A stretch of DNA of 41,818 bases. Source: Fuerstiella sp. (GTDB taxonomy: Bacteria; Planctomycetota; Planctomycetia; Planctomycetales; Planctomycetaceae). Below, piece after piece: positions 17,938 through 26,138 of this stretch. Numbering within the stretch: position 1 is the first letter of the stretch; every line of letters begins with the position of its first letter. Made by a program: the position numbers and the translations under genes. Where the stretch lies: NCBI GenBank assembly GCA_022447185.1, contig JAKVAY010000004.1:39207-81024 (forward strand). Reading direction: 5' to 3'. The notes beneath the pieces were generated by a model. That model was not told the DNA's origin, searched no databases, and saw only the letters and a program-made list of their open reading frames with translations.

Positions 17938-19074
17938 ATGTCCAGCGAACCTGCTGAGTCTCAGGAATCTGAATCGCTCCCCACCGATGTGGCCCAGGAA
18001 CTGCCTCCGGTCACGCCACCGTCGGCAGGTTTCATCGTTCAGTTGTTTCTGATTCCGGCATTCATTGTTGCTGGAGTCATCGCAGTCTGGGGATTGTTTG
18101 GTCAGCTTGCCGGTTCAGAAGTTGACCTTGAGCGACTGGTTGTTGAACTTGGAAACAATAACGAGCACCGACGCTGGCGCGCGGCTCACAATCTTTACGT
18201 ACTGCTGCAGAATGGACGACGTGCAGATAAAAATGATCCAGATCGAGTCGGTGCTCGGCGGGATGTGGCCGAAGGTCTCACAGGACTGCTCAATGATTCG
18301 CTGGACACCTCAGTGACCGACGACCCCAGGAGACTGAATCATCAGGTTTTCCTTGCCCGAACAATGGGATCCCTGGAGTCGGAAGAGATTGTGCTGCCGA
18401 CTGTTGCCAAGGCAATGGATTCGCGTTACGACGTGGATGTTCGGAAAAGCGCCCTGATGTCACTGGCCCTGATTGCGGCACGGCATTTCGGAAAACGAAC
18501 CGGGACTTCTGATCTGCCGATTCCTGTGGCTGCACCTGATCTGAATCCACTGAACGCAGACGTGCGGCTGCCGCTCTCGAGTCCCACCATTCAGAACCAG
18601 GAAATCCTTTCACAACTGACAAGTGCGGCTCAGGACAACGACCCGTCGATCCGTCATCTCGCTGCATTTGTGCTAGGACTGATCAGTGGCCCTGATGCGT
18701 TAGAGCAGCTTCGGGTGCTGTTGCTGGATGGTGACAAATCAACGCAGGTGAATGCAGCAATTGCCCTGTCACGCAACGCCGACGTCGCCGGGATTCCCAC
18801 GATTCTCCGTGTGTTGCAAGGCGAATTCGATGAAGTCAACTCAATACATGTTAATGATCTGTCCAAGACGGAACAGCAGGATGCTGAAGCTAGCCGACTC
18901 TTTGATCAGTCAACAGCTCTGGTCAATTGTCTGACAGCCGTGAGTAAACTCTGGAATCGAATTGCTGAGTCCGACAGGGTGCAGCTGCGGATTGCGATCC
19001 AGAAACTGGAATCCGAGCACGCATCTCCAGGCATTCGACTGCATGCAACCGCGGTGCTTCGAATCATTAAATAG
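17938..19074 (+). CDS. Membrane-anchored HEAT-repeat protein
   Basis: This 378-aa protein has a Ser/Glu/Pro-rich cytosolic N-terminus (about 1-28), one transmembrane helix (about 31-54, GFIVQLFLIPAFIVAGVIAVWGLFG) and a helical solenoid. HEAT-like repeats are visible at DVDVRKSALMSLALIAARHF, NDPSIRHLAAFVLGLIS and DKSTQVNAAIALSRNADVAG. Such domains are protein-binding scaffolds; no catalytic motif is present. The solenoid is probably extracytoplasmic, given the helix position and the acidic N-terminus, but topology is uncertain. It starts 61 bases after ilvB on the same strand, so it may be co-transcribed, though no functional link is apparent. It converges on the aldehyde dehydrogenase gene with a 25-base gap. 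Confidence 0.8.
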   Translation: MSSEPAESQESESLPTDVAQELPPVTPPSAGFIVQLFLIPAFIVAGVIAVWGLFGQLAGSEVDLERLVVELGNNNEHRRWRAAHNLYVLLQNGRRADKNDPDRVGARRDVAEGLTGLLNDSLDTSVTDDPRRLNHQVFLARTMGSLESEEIVLPTVAKAMDSRYDVDVRKSALMSLALIAARHFGKRTGTSDLPIPVAAPDLNPLNADVRLPLSSPTIQNQEILSQLTSAAQDNDPSIRHLAAFVLGLISGPDALEQLRVLLLDGDKSTQVNAAIALSRNADVAGIPTILRVLQGEFDEVNSIHVNDLSKTEQQDAEASRLFDQSTALVNCLTAVSKLWNRIAESDRVQLRIAIQKLESEHASPGIRLHATAVLRIIK

Positions 19075-19099
19075 CTCCGCGTGATATTTCGCCAATATC

Positions 19100-20689
19100 T
19101 CAACCAACGTCGCCGGTCGACCATTGACCGTCGATATTTCTCCAGACGTTCGCCCCCGGGCTCGCATCCTGCAGAAGTCGGGGCAGCCGGTCCGGTCGCA
19201 CGTTGTCGTAGCAGTACAGCGCAGCAAATCTCGGTACCGATGCGGGAATGCCCACAGCTGTGAAGCCCGGATGCCCTGTCGCCGGAAATGGTCCGCCATG
19301 ATTCATCGACGGAGATACTGCCACGCCCGTCGGCATTTTGTCGTTGAGAAGACGACCAACACGTGTCCTCAACACGGGCTCAAGCTGGTCATACGCCGCG
19401 TCGTCGCTCCCGTCGGTTGCGGAGCAGATGCAACCGGTGAGGTTGCCTTCCAGGTTTTCCGCGATTTCCTCCATTTGATCGACAGAATCTGCAAGCACAA
19501 ACAGGGCCCCGTTCCCGAATGCCTCCGTCTGAAACGTCTCCGGCTGACGCAGAAATTCAGTTCCCGAAACGGCCAGCAGCGTATTGGCAAAACTCACTCC
19601 TGTTCCGCCGCCGGTCTGTCCACCGGCCAGAAGGTCAGCGCCTGCCTTTGTGAGAACCTCGATGCTCTCGCCAAACGCACGACAGACACCTTCGCTGAGC
19701 ATGGTACCTGGTGTGGCTGCCATAAAACGTTCGGCAACGGCACCCGCAAACTTTTGCCCGGCATCGTTGTCGCTGACCACAACCAGTCCCGGATTTGTGC
19801 AGAACTGGCCAGCCCCCATCAGACAGCTTCCCACGAATTCATCCACTGTCTCATCAAGACGCTGATTCAGTACACCATCCAGAATGAATACGGGATTAAT
19901 ACTGGACAGCTCCAGATAGATCGGTTTCCCTGCAGCATCTGCAGCAGCTTTCAGCTTCAGTCCAGTGGATCGCGCCCCGGTATATCCACAGGCAGCAATT
20001 CGTGAATCCGACACCAGGCGATAACCATCATCATGAGTTGTTCTATAAATCAGCTGGACCAGCGCACGCGGCATGTCGGCGGATTCAATTGCAGCGAGTG
20101 CCGCCTCCGCAAATATTCGCGTTGTTTCCGGATGGGAAGAGTGGCCTTTAGCGATGACGGGGTTCCCGGCAGCGATCGCTGCCGCGAAGTCACCACCAGC
20201 AATTCCGTTAAACGCAAAAGGAAAATTATTGGGGCCAAAAACAACAACCGGTCCAACGGGTCCCCGCATGGAACGAATCCCGCTCGACGTGTCGATCGTC
20301 GCCTCTCGCCAAGATTCGTGGCGAGAGGCTGCGGCTGCGAGTCGCAGTTGATTCGTCGTTCTGGGCAATTCGACATCCGCCAGTCGCGGCGAAAGCGGCA
20401 GGGCTGTTTCTTCATGAGCCGCTGCGACCAGCTCATCAGCTCGGGCTTCGATTTCAGTCGCATACGCCTCCAGAAATTCTGCAAATCGGCTGCCGCTCCA
20501 GTTACGCATCAACCGGGAGGCCTCAGCCGCTGCTGTCAGTGCCTGATCGATTTCCGACCACGGACTTACAGGAAAGTCACGAGGAATCTCTTCACGAATG
20601 GAGGGATTCGATGCGCAAAAGTGCTGAGACGCCAAGGATTTTGTCCACTGGCCATTGATGAGAACGGGATTTGTCATTGTCTCTGTCAT
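19100..20689 (-). CDS. NADP-type aldehyde dehydrogenase, alpha-ketoglutaric semialdehyde dehydrogenase-like
   Basis: A 529-aa aldehyde dehydrogenase of the branch that includes 2,5-dioxovalerate (alpha-ketoglutaric semialdehyde) dehydrogenases. Diagnostic segments are GPVVVFGPNNFPFAFNGIAGGDFAAAIAAG (cofactor-binding), KGHSSHPETTR, LELSSINPVFI (general base Glu) and GAGQFCTNPGLV (nucleophile Cys), all intact. Known members finish oxidative pentose or hydroxyproline breakdown by making 2-oxoglutarate. No sugar-acid dehydratase or other pathway gene is adjacent, so the substrate stays an inference. Start at ATG 20689; an in-frame ATG four codons later is an alternative. Divergent from ispE with about 145 bases between. 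Confidence 0.88.
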   Translation of the reverse strand: MTETMTNPVLINGQWTKSLASQHFCASNPSIREEIPRDFPVSPWSEIDQALTAAAEASRLMRNWSGSRFAEFLEAYATEIEARADELVAAAHEETALPLSPRLADVELPRTTNQLRLAAAASRHESWREATIDTSSGIRSMRGPVGPVVVFGPNNFPFAFNGIAGGDFAAAIAAGNPVIAKGHSSHPETTRIFAEAALAAIESADMPRALVQLIYRTTHDDGYRLVSDSRIAACGYTGARSTGLKLKAAADAAGKPIYLELSSINPVFILDGVLNQRLDETVDEFVGSCLMGAGQFCTNPGLVVVSDNDAGQKFAGAVAERFMAATPGTMLSEGVCRAFGESIEVLTKAGADLLAGGQTGGGTGVSFANTLLAVSGTEFLRQPETFQTEAFGNGALFVLADSVDQMEEIAENLEGNLTGCICSATDGSDDAAYDQLEPVLRTRVGRLLNDKMPTGVAVSPSMNHGGPFPATGHPGFTAVGIPASVPRFAALYCYDNVRPDRLPRLLQDASPGANVWRNIDGQWSTGDVG

Positions 20690-20833
20690 TGAGATACCAA
20701 ATGGGTGCAGGCTGAGATAAATTCAACCATGTGAAACCGGAGCGTACTCAGTCGTCCGGGCGATTCAACTGATCGAGCCCGACATCTGTGTTGATTTCGG
20801 ATCGCCAGGACAAAACCTCACTGGAAGAATCGA

Positions 20834-21742
20834 TTGGCACCCGCAAAAACATGGCAGAATGAATCGTACCTGGTCTGTTCTCCAGCCAAGATTAACCTCT
20901 TCCTCGAAATCCTCGGACGCCGAGCCGATGGTTTCCACGATCTTGAAACAGTGATGGTACGCACAGATCTTTGTGATACGCTGCGTTTCGAAGGTCGGGA
21001 TGACGAAAGCATCAAAATCTCGCTGGTCGGAAACCGGAATTTCTGTGGAACCGGATCAACAAACGGCTCTGCCGGATTCCCGCTTGATCATACAAACCTG
21101 ATCGTCCGTGCGGCTGAAGCCCTGCGAAACTACGCCGGAATTTCTCGAGGTGCGACGATTCGCGTCCACAAGCGAATCCCCAGCCAGGCAGGTCTCGCAG
21201 GAGGATCCGGAAATGCTGCGACAACACTACGAGTACTGAATCGTCTCTGGAAGCTTCATCTGCCGGCTTCGACCCTGCACGACATCGCAGCAACTCTTGG
21301 AAGCGACGTCAATTTCCTTCTCAGTGGCTATCGGGCTGCAATCTGTCGGGGACGTGGAGAAAGGATTAGTCCCATTCGCCTCACCACACGACACAATGGA
21401 CTTCTTATTGCACCAGACTCAGGAAACGCAACGGCCGAAGTCTTCCGAGCCCTGAAAGTGCCACAGGACTATCACTCGGCGACCAAACTGATTTCGCTGC
21501 TCAGCAACGGAGAAGTCCGTTCAATCCCGACCCATTGCTTTAATCGGCTGCAGCCGGTCGCTACGCAACTCAATCGGGATGTCCGTGCCACACTCCAGTG
21601 GCTGGTTGCCCACGCTGGAAACGGACTGATGACGGGGAGTGGTTCGGGTTGTTTTGCCCTGCTCCGATCCGCAGCAGAAGCTCGGCGTCTTTCGCGTCAG
21701 TTTGGCAATTGTGGAAGTTTCGTTACCTCTTTTCAGTATTAG
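20834..21742 (+). CDS. ispE: 4-diphosphocytidyl-2-C-methyl-D-erythritol kinase
   Basis: IspE is a GHMP kinase that phosphorylates CDP-methylerythritol in the MEP isoprenoid pathway. The 302-aa product begins with the substrate-binding SPAKINLFLEILGRRADGFHDLETV (canonical PAKINLxLxVxGKRxDGYHxL). The ATP loop is PSQAGLAGGSGNAATTL, where the family usually has GAGLGGGSSDAA. GSDVNFLLSG and a C-terminal MTGSGSGCFAL follow. Start is TTG 20834, supported by GGAAG (20823-20827) six bases ahead and by the N-terminus ending just before the conserved core. It acts downstream of IspD, encoded at 7.9-8.6 kb; the intervening pathway genes are not in the window. Confidence 0.93.
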   Translation: MAPAKTWQNESYLVCSPAKINLFLEILGRRADGFHDLETVMVRTDLCDTLRFEGRDDESIKISLVGNRNFCGTGSTNGSAGFPLDHTNLIVRAAEALRNYAGISRGATIRVHKRIPSQAGLAGGSGNAATTLRVLNRLWKLHLPASTLHDIAATLGSDVNFLLSGYRAAICRGRGERISPIRLTTRHNGLLIAPDSGNATAEVFRALKVPQDYHSATKLISLLSNGEVRSIPTHCFNRLQPVATQLNRDVRATLQWLVAHAGNGLMTGSGSGCFALLRSAAEARRLSRQFGNCGSFVTSFQY

Positions 21743-21859
21743 AACGATCGCCCTGTTGTTTTCCGGTTCTAAGTCGCCGATGCGGCGAACGAGCATCTTT
21801 TTTCTTCGTTATGCAGGCACACCGAGGGATGCCCCAGGCGACAACCTGTACACATCGGA

Positions 21860-22645
21860 TCAAACGTACGACTGAGTGGCCATTTTCGAGAGCAGCCAAT
21901 GATCAACGAATCGAATATCGCTGCTTTCCGGATCGAGAGCAGTATCCGTCACGCGAACTTCGGGCTCTGCCCCGGCCAGCCGAGCCAATTGTACAACCTC
22001 CACGTTGTGAGCCAGTTGCTCATTCGATGCCGTTTCCGAAACAGTCCACAGCAGAGACTTATTTCTCAGGCTGCATGCCGTTAGCGTATCGACAACGGAT
22101 TGCTGACAATCAGGATTAAACAGTACCGCTCCTGCGTACCAGTCCGGCATCAGCGCCAGTTGACTCAGAGCCACATCTGCTCCGGCCCCGAAACCAGCGA
22201 GAAATATACGTTCACTATGAATATGGAATGCCCGCCGCAAACGTCGAATTGTTACGCCCAACAAATCGCACAAAGGTGTTTTGCCGTATTCAAGCAAGTC
22301 CGTATTCCATCCAAAGCTACCTCCGTCGGCGAGCGCCAGGTTTCCCTGAATGCCCAATCCGCAGTAGTTTTGCCGGCTGATAGACTCGATGACAGACTCG
22401 ACCTGACCTTCATGACAGCCTGAATCATGAAACCAGACAACCAGCGGATAAGCATAGTTCTCCTCATAGCTGGCCGGAACATAGATCGAAACCGGCCAGT
22501 CACTGTCCCCTGCTTCGGCCACCGGTGCGGTACTGCCCGCCTGCTGTTCCAGCAGTTCACGTAATTCCAGCGGCAAATCAGTATTGAAGCCCCGAGGACT
22601 GATTCCATTCGGAAACGACTCGGGACCACGAACTCGGTTGAACAT
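21860..22645 (-). CDS. Alpha/beta-hydrolase-fold protein lacking the nucleophile serine
   Basis: A 261-aa protein with the esterase/PHB-depolymerase-like alpha/beta hydrolase layout: VSIYVPASYEENYAYPLVVWFHDSGCHEG (strands and oxyanion region), then a helix and the nucleophile elbow RIFLAGFGAGADVAL. The elbow should read GxSxG; here it is GFGAG, with GGG (Gly) in place of the serine codon, so ordinary hydrolase catalysis is not expected. A C-terminal His (FVDHWL) is present. ATG 22645 was preferred to the upstream GTG 22702 because AGGGAAG lies seven bases ahead of it. It follows the amidase gene on the same strand. No signal peptide is apparent. It may be a binding protein or use another residue. 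Confidence 0.75.
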   Translation of the reverse strand: MFNRVRGPESFPNGISPRGFNTDLPLELRELLEQQAGSTAPVAEAGDSDWPVSIYVPASYEENYAYPLVVWFHDSGCHEGQVESVIESISRQNYCGLGIQGNLALADGGSFGWNTDLLEYGKTPLCDLLGVTIRRLRRAFHIHSERIFLAGFGAGADVALSQLALMPDWYAGAVLFNPDCQQSVVDTLTACSLRNKSLLWTVSETASNEQLAHNVEVVQLARLAGAEPEVRVTDTALDPESSDIRFVDHWLLSKMATQSYV

Positions 22646-22724
22646 GATGAAACTTCCCTGACAACTGTCGATCAATCCCGCGACCCTGTGATACCTCGTC
22701 ACGGAATTGCTGAATCGATCTTCT

Positions 22725-23417
22725 CTAACGGGTTGGAATGAAGGTTAAATTACTCGGCATGGCTTCATTGACAATTTCTTTTAACGGAAACAAACGACCG
22801 GGACAGGCCGTCGCACGTACGCTCCGGTGCCCTATCACTTTTTCTTTCCGGATTTTAAACCGAACTGTCAGTGTTCGTATGAGTGAAGTGATCGACGTAA
22901 GCTGAGCGGCAGTCGGTGGTTCTTCCTCGAAGTTTCCAATCAAACAGATTCCAATTCCACGACCATTGTGAAGCAGACTACCTGAATGAGCACCGTGCAA
23001 CTGCTGCTTCCACCGGAATGTGGGAGAAATACTTCCGTCCGGCATTCCGTTGCCATTACCAATCACAAAATGGTAACCAATCCCCAACCATGGCTGACCG
23101 TTGCGATCCCTTCGATTTCTATGGTTACGATGAATCGACTCAACACTTCCTCGCTTCGTTGCAGAATGATGAACCACAACGAATTCCCACGGGCGTTCAG
23201 GCTCTGACACAATCCACTGAAATCTGTGCAGACGACACTGTATCGGTACGGAGTCAGTTGCACGTTGTTTCGACTCATCAGCCCCAATTATTCCGGCTGT
23301 GGTCATCAACGATGCGATCAAAATCGGATAGAGAGACACGTGCCGGCACTCCGGCTTAAAAATGAAAACAGAAGCAGTCGCAAACCGCGACCTTGTATGC
23401 GACTCTACCCGCCCCAT
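22725..23417 (-). CDS. Peptidoglycan-recognition-type N-acetylmuramoyl-L-alanine amidase
   Basis: This 230-aa protein has an Amidase_2/PGRP domain that cleaves the amide bond between MurNAc and the stem peptide. Zinc ligands are His83 (FVVVHHSAT), His197 (IGHRSVRATACPG) and Cys205; Tyr115 (IGYHFVIGNG) corresponds to the catalytic tyrosine of T7 lysozyme. The segments DGSISPTFRW and HGAHSGSLLHNGRGIGICLIGNF are typical. A hydrophobic stretch at residues 27-45 (VSLYPILIASLMTTAGIIGA) looks like a signal or anchor, so it acts outside the cytoplasm. The true start may be the GTG at 23339 rather than ATG 23417. It fits the presence of peptidoglycan in planctomycetes. A 13-bp stem-loop lies about 86 bases upstream. 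Confidence 0.88.
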   Translation of the reverse strand: MGRVESHTRSRFATASVFIFKPECRHVSLYPILIASLMTTAGIIGADESKQRATDSVPIQCRLHRFQWIVSEPERPWEFVVVHHSATKRGSVESIHRNHRNRRDRNGQPWLGIGYHFVIGNGNGMPDGSISPTFRWKQQLHGAHSGSLLHNGRGIGICLIGNFEEEPPTAAQLTSITSLIRTLTVRFKIRKEKVIGHRSVRATACPGRLFPLKEIVNEAMPSNLTFIPTR

Positions 23418-23672
23418 GGAGGCCGGTCAATTTGAGGCAATGTTCCGGGAACCTGCAACAGTTACCAGCGCCCGGAAGTGTTTTAAACCAGGCAATCCGT
23501 GCTGACATTGCGGCCATAAAACAGGGCCACAATGTCAACGATGGACCCGCAACCTGCGCAGCCGGCCCGTTCCGGGACAATCCAGGACATTCCATGAATT
23601 CCGGGACAGATTCACTCAGGTTCATTTTCACAAACGCAGCGGTGATGTTGAATCACGGCAAGATCATGATGC
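23418..23672. other. Gene-free stretch between amidase and protease genes
   Basis: No convincing coding frame. Contents seen: a strong stem-loop at 23503-23537, a GTTCCGGGAAC palindrome near 23445, two copies of TTCCGGGACA near 23570 and 23602, and the terminator that starts at 23673. The 99-codon plus-strand frame that runs into the terminator is rejected. The rest is probably the amidase promoter and leader. Confidence 0.5.
23503..23537 (-). other. 13-bp stem-loop in the amidase leader
   Basis: TGACATTGCGGCC (23503-23515) faces GGCCACAATGTCA (23525-23537) across a 9-nt loop. On the plus strand there is one C-A mismatch. On the minus strand that position is a U-G wobble, so the stem is complete. 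This favours an RNA on the amidase strand. No T run follows, so it is not an obvious terminator. Confidence 0.55.
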
Positions 23673-23724
23673 AAAAAAACAAAACCGGCTGACGTTAACA
23701 GACGTCAGCCGGTTTTGTTTTTTT
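23673..23724 (-). terminator. Strong bidirectional-type terminator after the S41 protease gene
   Basis: A perfect 23-bp inverted repeat (23673-23695 with 23702-23724) around a 6-nt loop. It has a GC-rich core (CCGGCTGACGT) and A7/T7 outer ends, so either strand yields a hairpin followed by a U run. It lies 108 bases past the protease stop, which reads toward it on the minus strand. It insulates that gene from the amidase gene. Confidence 0.85.
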
Positions 23725-23832
23725 GTCCGACATTGAATCACTAACCATCAACAACACTCCTCTTGAGATACCAGATGGAAGGGCCGCGGAACCATCCTGG
23801 CTCCAAGCGATCCGCAAATCCCAAACCACAGG

Positions 23833-25830
23833 TCACCGCAGAACCGTTTTCGGCTGAATTGCGTCGAACATGTCGCTTTTGAACGAATTCCGCAGTGGGA
23901 CGTTCTTTGTACCACACCTTCCGGACGCTGCTGCCATTTCCTTCAGCTGACGACTCTGTGCAATTCGAACAGCTTCATCCATTGCACGGTCACCGTTGGC
24001 AACTCCGTCTTCGTCCGCAATACGGACATCAGGTGTGACCCCGCTGCCTGACATGGCTCGTCCACTCGGTGCATAAAACCTGGCAGTCGTCAGTCGCAGA
24101 TTGCCATTGACGGACTGAAGTGGAAAGTGCGTCTGTACAGTACCTTTGCCGTATGAGTTTTCTCCGACAACAACGCCTCGTTTATTGTCCTGAATCGCGG
24201 CAGCGAAAATCTCACTGGCACTTGCACTGTCACCGTCAACAATCACCACCAGTGGAGTATCCCACGTGCGACTGAATGTCGCTGACTCGTGCATGTTATC
24301 ACCACTCAATCGTCCTTTGGTAGAGACAATTGTCCCGCAGGGCAGGAATCGATTCGTGATTTCAACACACGTAGTCAACAGGCCACCAGGATTTCCTCGA
24401 AGGTCCAGAACCAGCGATTTCATCCCCCTGCGGTGCAGCTGCTTCAGTGCCTGATCAACTTCCCGAGTTGACGTTTGAGCAAACTGGCTGAGATTGAGGT
24501 AACCGACATCAGAACCAGACATCATTCGCACGTCATTTACAGTCCAGACTCGAAAACGTCTTCGGGTCAGTGTGACAGACCGGCTATTGCGACCGGAACG
24601 GTCAATTCGGAGCTGTATCCGGCTACCTGACGGACCTTTGACCAGGTCCACTGACTGAGACATTGGCATACCGCTGATTGACCGACGATTGATGGCCGTA
24701 ATCACATCTCCTGACTTCAGTCCTGCTTCCGCAGCGGGTCCACCTCGAAGCGCTCTCACGACCAGTAGTCCGCTGTCATCCGGCTTGACTTCGACACCGA
24801 TACCAACCATTTCGGTTTCCAGTGCGGCACTGGGTCCTCGATTAGGCTCCAATAGTTCAAGCGCAGAGAATTTATCAAGAGTGTCAACAGTCGCATTCGT
24901 AAATTCGAAGGCGACCATTCCGGGAGTCATTCCCCGAACCTGCAGGGCCTGTTGCATCACGGTCTGCATTACCTGTTCGGCATCGTTGCGGTTTTGCACG
25001 CTCATACTGTCCCAGGTCCGTGACAGAACATCACGAAACCCGTCCACTCGAAAGGACTGTGGTGAAATCTGCATCGCCTGAGTTGCTGCAGGGTTTTCCA
25101 AAGCCAGAGCCAGATTCCGCAATGCTCGTCGCACGCGGAGGTCATACGCACTGGGTTCCAGGTGTCGAGCATCCGTCTGGGCAGACACCTCCCGGAATAA
25201 CCGCACCCCCTGACCAAACGACAGAGACCGAATCATTCGCACCGTTGCTGGATTCTGATAGCGAGCGGTGATTCGTTTCGACAGAGTCTCTGCTGCACCC
25301 TCGCCCTCACGACGCGGCAGCGGCGGTATTAGCGGCGCATAGTCTTCCGATGGCCTCACTCGGCGACTCAAATCAAAGCGATCGTTGTCTTTGTTATCCC
25401 GCGGGCCCCGATCCTGCAAACGATCAAAAAGATCGTCAAGACCATACTGTCGATCACCAGGCTGGACGTAGTCTCGAAATGGAATCCGAAAACGACGCTC
25501 GCTCGTGAAGTCCTGTGTACGAAACGGACCAGCCAGCTCTGAACGCCAGGAGCCTCTTCGGTCATCATCACGATCTAAGTCAAAGTCATATCGGCCTGAA
25601 GACAGCCGTTCGCTCCGACTGAGATTCCGATCCAGCGTGAATGCAGGCAGATACCGGGAATCATTATGTTCACCGGGGCCTGCGTAGTCGTCGTGAAACA
25701 GGTTGTAGCCGCACTCGTTTGATCGATCATCATTTCGGCGCTCATAATCACAGCTGCCATGCTGCGCATCGGCCGGCGCAGCAATCAGAGCCAGGGAGAT
25801 TAAGTTGAGGATGTATTTTCGGGTCGTCAT
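23833..25830 (-). CDS. S41-family C-terminal processing protease with PDZ domain
   Basis: A periplasmic serine protease of the Ctp/tail-specific family. Start ATG 25830 (665 aa) is preferred to ATG 25836: AGGAGG ends only two bases before the first but about eight before the second. A signal peptide (LNLISLALIAAPADA) leads into a long Asp/Arg-rich segment (about 20-190) likely to be disordered. A helical region, a PDZ domain (about 338-420, GLKSGDVITAINRRSISG) and the protease core follow. The catalytic Ser is in DSASASEIFAAA (about 540) and the Lys in NSYGKGTVQ (about 561). LVLDLRGNPGG is the family hallmark. The Asp/Arg-rich extension is unusual. It follows csrA by 65 bases on the same strand and ends before a strong terminator. 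Confidence 0.92.
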   Translation of the reverse strand: MTTRKYILNLISLALIAAPADAQHGSCDYERRNDDRSNECGYNLFHDDYAGPGEHNDSRYLPAFTLDRNLSRSERLSSGRYDFDLDRDDDRRGSWRSELAGPFRTQDFTSERRFRIPFRDYVQPGDRQYGLDDLFDRLQDRGPRDNKDNDRFDLSRRVRPSEDYAPLIPPLPRREGEGAAETLSKRITARYQNPATVRMIRSLSFGQGVRLFREVSAQTDARHLEPSAYDLRVRRALRNLALALENPAATQAMQISPQSFRVDGFRDVLSRTWDSMSVQNRNDAEQVMQTVMQQALQVRGMTPGMVAFEFTNATVDTLDKFSALELLEPNRGPSAALETEMVGIGVEVKPDDSGLLVVRALRGGPAAEAGLKSGDVITAINRRSISGMPMSQSVDLVKGPSGSRIQLRIDRSGRNSRSVTLTRRRFRVWTVNDVRMMSGSDVGYLNLSQFAQTSTREVDQALKQLHRRGMKSLVLDLRGNPGGLLTTCVEITNRFLPCGTIVSTKGRLSGDNMHESATFSRTWDTPLVVIVDGDSASASEIFAAAIQDNKRGVVVGENSYGKGTVQTHFPLQSVNGNLRLTTARFYAPSGRAMSGSGVTPDVRIADEDGVANGDRAMDEAVRIAQSRQLKEMAAASGRCGTKNVPLRNSFKSDMFDAIQPKTVLR

Positions 25831-25901
25831 GTCCATTCCTCCTGAGAAGTGGTTTTTTGTCCTGTTAAAAGAGCGTGGTGTTGGGTCTGGTGACTAAGAC
25901 T

Positions 25902-26138
25902 TCAGGCAACGTGTGGAAATTGATCCGACTGGACACCGCCAAACGTCCATGCATCATTCGCAACCGTCGGCGCTGGTTCCGCAACGTTCATCTCCACGAG
26001 CTCACCACGAATCACCCGCACATCGTTCGGTGCATCGATTCCAAGTTTTACAGTGCCGCTGCCGGTCTTGATCACTTTGATGACAACATCATCACCAATC
26101 CGGATGGTTTGTGCCGCTTTTCGCGCCAGTACAAGCAT
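25902..26138 (-). CDS. csrA: CsrA carbon storage/translational regulator (copy 1)
   Basis: CsrA homodimers bind GGA motifs in mRNA leaders and control translation or stability. This 78-aa copy begins MLVLARKAAQTIRIGDDVVIKVI and has the key RNA-binding residues Arg6 and Arg44 (VRVIRGE). Position 45, usually Glu, is Gly here. The region after residue 55 is a long tail without similarity to E. coli CsrA (61 aa). AGGAGG lies nine bases before the ATG. It precedes the S41 protease gene on the same strand. A second, distinct csrA is at 34.0 kb. No fliW antagonist is in the window. Its upstream region shows only three GGA motifs in about 160 bases. Confidence 0.93.
   Translation of the reverse strand: MLVLARKAAQTIRIGDDVVIKVIKTGSGTVKLGIDAPNDVRVIRGELVEMNVAEPAPTVANDAWTFGGVQSDQFPHVA

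Noticed and set aside
19124..20692. Two long plus-strand frames (293 and 219 codons) opposite the aldehyde dehydrogenase gene
   Set aside because: The dehydrogenase on the minus strand has every family motif; the opposite frames have none and are Cys/Arg-rich.
23393..23692. 99-codon plus-strand frame before the 23-bp terminator
   Set aside because: It ends inside the terminator arm, overlaps the amidase start region, and has no recognisable product or ribosome binding site.
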